Positions 5,349 through 5,849 of a DNA stretch of 5,849 nucleotides are shown here, piece after piece (position 1 is the stretch's first letter; every line of letters begins with the position of its first letter). The stretch is from an uncultured Aquincola sp. (GTDB lineage: Bacteria; Pseudomonadota; Gammaproteobacteria; Burkholderiales; Burkholderiaceae): positions 1 through 5,849 of the forward strand of contig CAKZXL010000197.1 of assembly GCA_937883885.1 (NCBI GenBank). The letters are read 5' to 3'. A model generated the notes under the pieces. It was not told the origin of the DNA, did no database searches, and worked only from the letters and a program-made list of their open reading frames with translations. The translations under genes were made by a program, and so were the position numbers.

Positions 5349-5678
5349 ATGCCGGACTTCTCGAGCGACTTTTCTGAAGCGCCTACCAACGCAATCCACC
5401 AGCTCGCCGCGCTGCAAGGCTTGGGCATGAAGTCGGCCGCAGCCCTGCACAGCGCCGGCATCGGATCGGTGGCGGAACTGCGCAAACTTGGGGCGGTGGT
5501 CGCCTTCCTGCGCGTGCGCCAGGCCGGCGGACGCCCGAGCTTGAACTTGCTGTGGGCGCTCGAAGGCGCCTTGACCGGCGTGGACTGGCGCGAGGTGGCC
5601 AAGACCGAGCGAACCCGGTTGCTGCTGGCGCTGGACGATCTTTGCAACGCCCAGCGCATCCCACACGACGGCGGATGA
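5349..5678 (+). CDS. TfoX/Sxy C-terminal domain protein, stand-alone
   Basis: A 109-residue small cytosolic protein that is almost entirely the TfoX/Sxy C-terminal domain (PF04994 type). Key stretches are LQGLGMKSAAALHSAGIGSV (22-41), which resembles a helix-hairpin-helix, then AELRKLGAVVAFLRVRQAG (42-60), RPSLNLLWALEGALTG (62-77) and WREVAKTERTRLLLALDD (80-97). Full-length Sxy/TfoX of gammaproteobacteria (about 200 residues) acts with CRP to switch on competence genes and has an additional N-terminal domain, which is absent here. The single-domain form is, to my knowledge, common in betaproteobacteria and has no settled function, so competence control should not be assumed. The ATG at 5349 is chosen over the TTG at 5331 because of the GAGG site. 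The stop lies 19 bp from the stop of the convergent GST-family gene. Confidence 0.85.
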   Translation: MPDFSSDFSEAPTNAIHQLAALQGLGMKSAAALHSAGIGSVAELRKLGAVVAFLRVRQAGGRPSLNLLWALEGALTGVDWREVAKTERTRLLLALDDLCNAQRIPHDGG

Positions 5679-5697
5679 AGCCCCTCGACGCCGTGGG

Positions 5698-5849
5698 TCA
5701 GTCCGCCTGCTGCCGATACGGCTCTTCGAAGTCCAGAAAGTCCTTCTCGGTCAGCGCATCGGCCACCCAGGCCGCCACGCCGGGTGAGGCCCACAACCGG
5801 TCGACATAGGCCTGCAGTTCGGGCGGCAACGCGATGCCGTAGGTGATCA
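5698..5849 (-). CDS. Glutathione S-transferase family protein, C-terminal 49 residues (cut by window edge)
   Basis: The minus strand encodes a frame that enters from the right edge and ends at TGA (5700-5698). Its 49 visible residues begin ITYGIALPPELQAYVDRLW, continue through SPGVAAWVADAL (21-32) and end TEKDFLDFEEPYRQQAD. The helix with the spaced P..AAW pattern, followed by an acidic EKDFLDFEEPYR tail, matches the last helices of the C-terminal domain in a proteobacterial glutathione S-transferase subgroup. The glutathione-binding thioredoxin-like N-terminal domain is outside the window, so substrate class and activity cannot be judged. It converges with the TfoX-domain gene with 19 bp between stop codons. 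The spacer (5679-5697) holds no clear terminator. Confidence 0.78.
   Translation of the reverse strand, partial: ITYGIALPPELQAYVDRLWASPGVAAWVADALTEKDFLDFEEPYRQQAD

Noticed and set aside
5660..5697. Imperfect hairpin between the convergent TfoX-domain and GST genes (CCCAC plus GGCG pairing with CGCCGTGGG)
   Set aside because: It needs a five-base bulge and a 15-nt loop and has no T-tract, so it is too weak to annotate as a terminator.
5111..5794. 227-residue minus-strand frame covering the spacer, the TfoX-domain gene and part of the GST gene
   Set aside because: It crosses a well-supported + strand gene and uses a different frame from the GST-family C-terminus. It shows no domain I recognise, so it is a GC-driven shadow.

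Overview
The window looks like chromosomal DNA from a high-GC betaproteobacterium, most likely Burkholderiales of the Rubrivivax/Leptothrix/Ideonella type. This is an inference from four things: very strong G/C preference at third codon positions, a PEP-CTERM surface protein, a TrmB sequence of the form MTDEP...[23 protein letters not shown], and a short stand-alone TfoX C-terminal domain protein. I see no phage, IS element, CRISPR array, tRNA or rRNA.

Layout, left to right. (1) Positions 2-2554 (+): the last ~850 residues of a large secreted beta-helical protein made of autotransporter-associated beta-strand repeats. It ends in a PEP-CTERM sorting signal, and its 5' end is outside the window. 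(2) Positions 2555-2666: a hairpin-rich spacer between two convergent genes. (3) Positions 2667-3308 (-): a small NAD(P)-binding Rossmann-fold oxidoreductase of the COG2910/NmrA-like type. (4) Positions 3405-4289 (-): a tandem-domain universal stress protein (USP). It is probably co-transcribed with the oxidoreductase, but the 96-bp gap holds two separate inverted repeats, so the second gene may be controlled independently. (5) Positions 4290-4440: a divergent control region with a near-consensus FNR/Anr box. Its centre lies about 42 bp upstream of the start predicted from a -10-like hexamer for the USP gene. (6) Positions 4441-5124 (+): trmB, the tRNA (guanine-46-N7)-methyltransferase. (7) Positions 5125-5348: a spacer with short repeats and no convincing gene. 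(8) Positions 5349-5678 (+): the TfoX/Sxy C-terminal domain protein. (9) Positions 5698-5849 (-): the C-terminal 49 residues of a glutathione S-transferase family protein, cut by the right edge and convergent with the TfoX gene.

How it fits together: the middle of the window reads as a stress or low-oxygen unit, with an FNR/Anr-type box driving a USP followed by a redox-type Rossmann protein. It sits beside the housekeeping gene trmB. The PEP-CTERM protein, the TfoX-domain protein and the GST appear to be separate transcription units. I did not find a previously undescribed multi-gene system. The best leads are regulatory (the FNR box and the two structures between the USP and oxidoreductase genes), the unusually regular ~100-residue periodicity of the PEP-CTERM protein, and the competing hairpins at 2562-2660.
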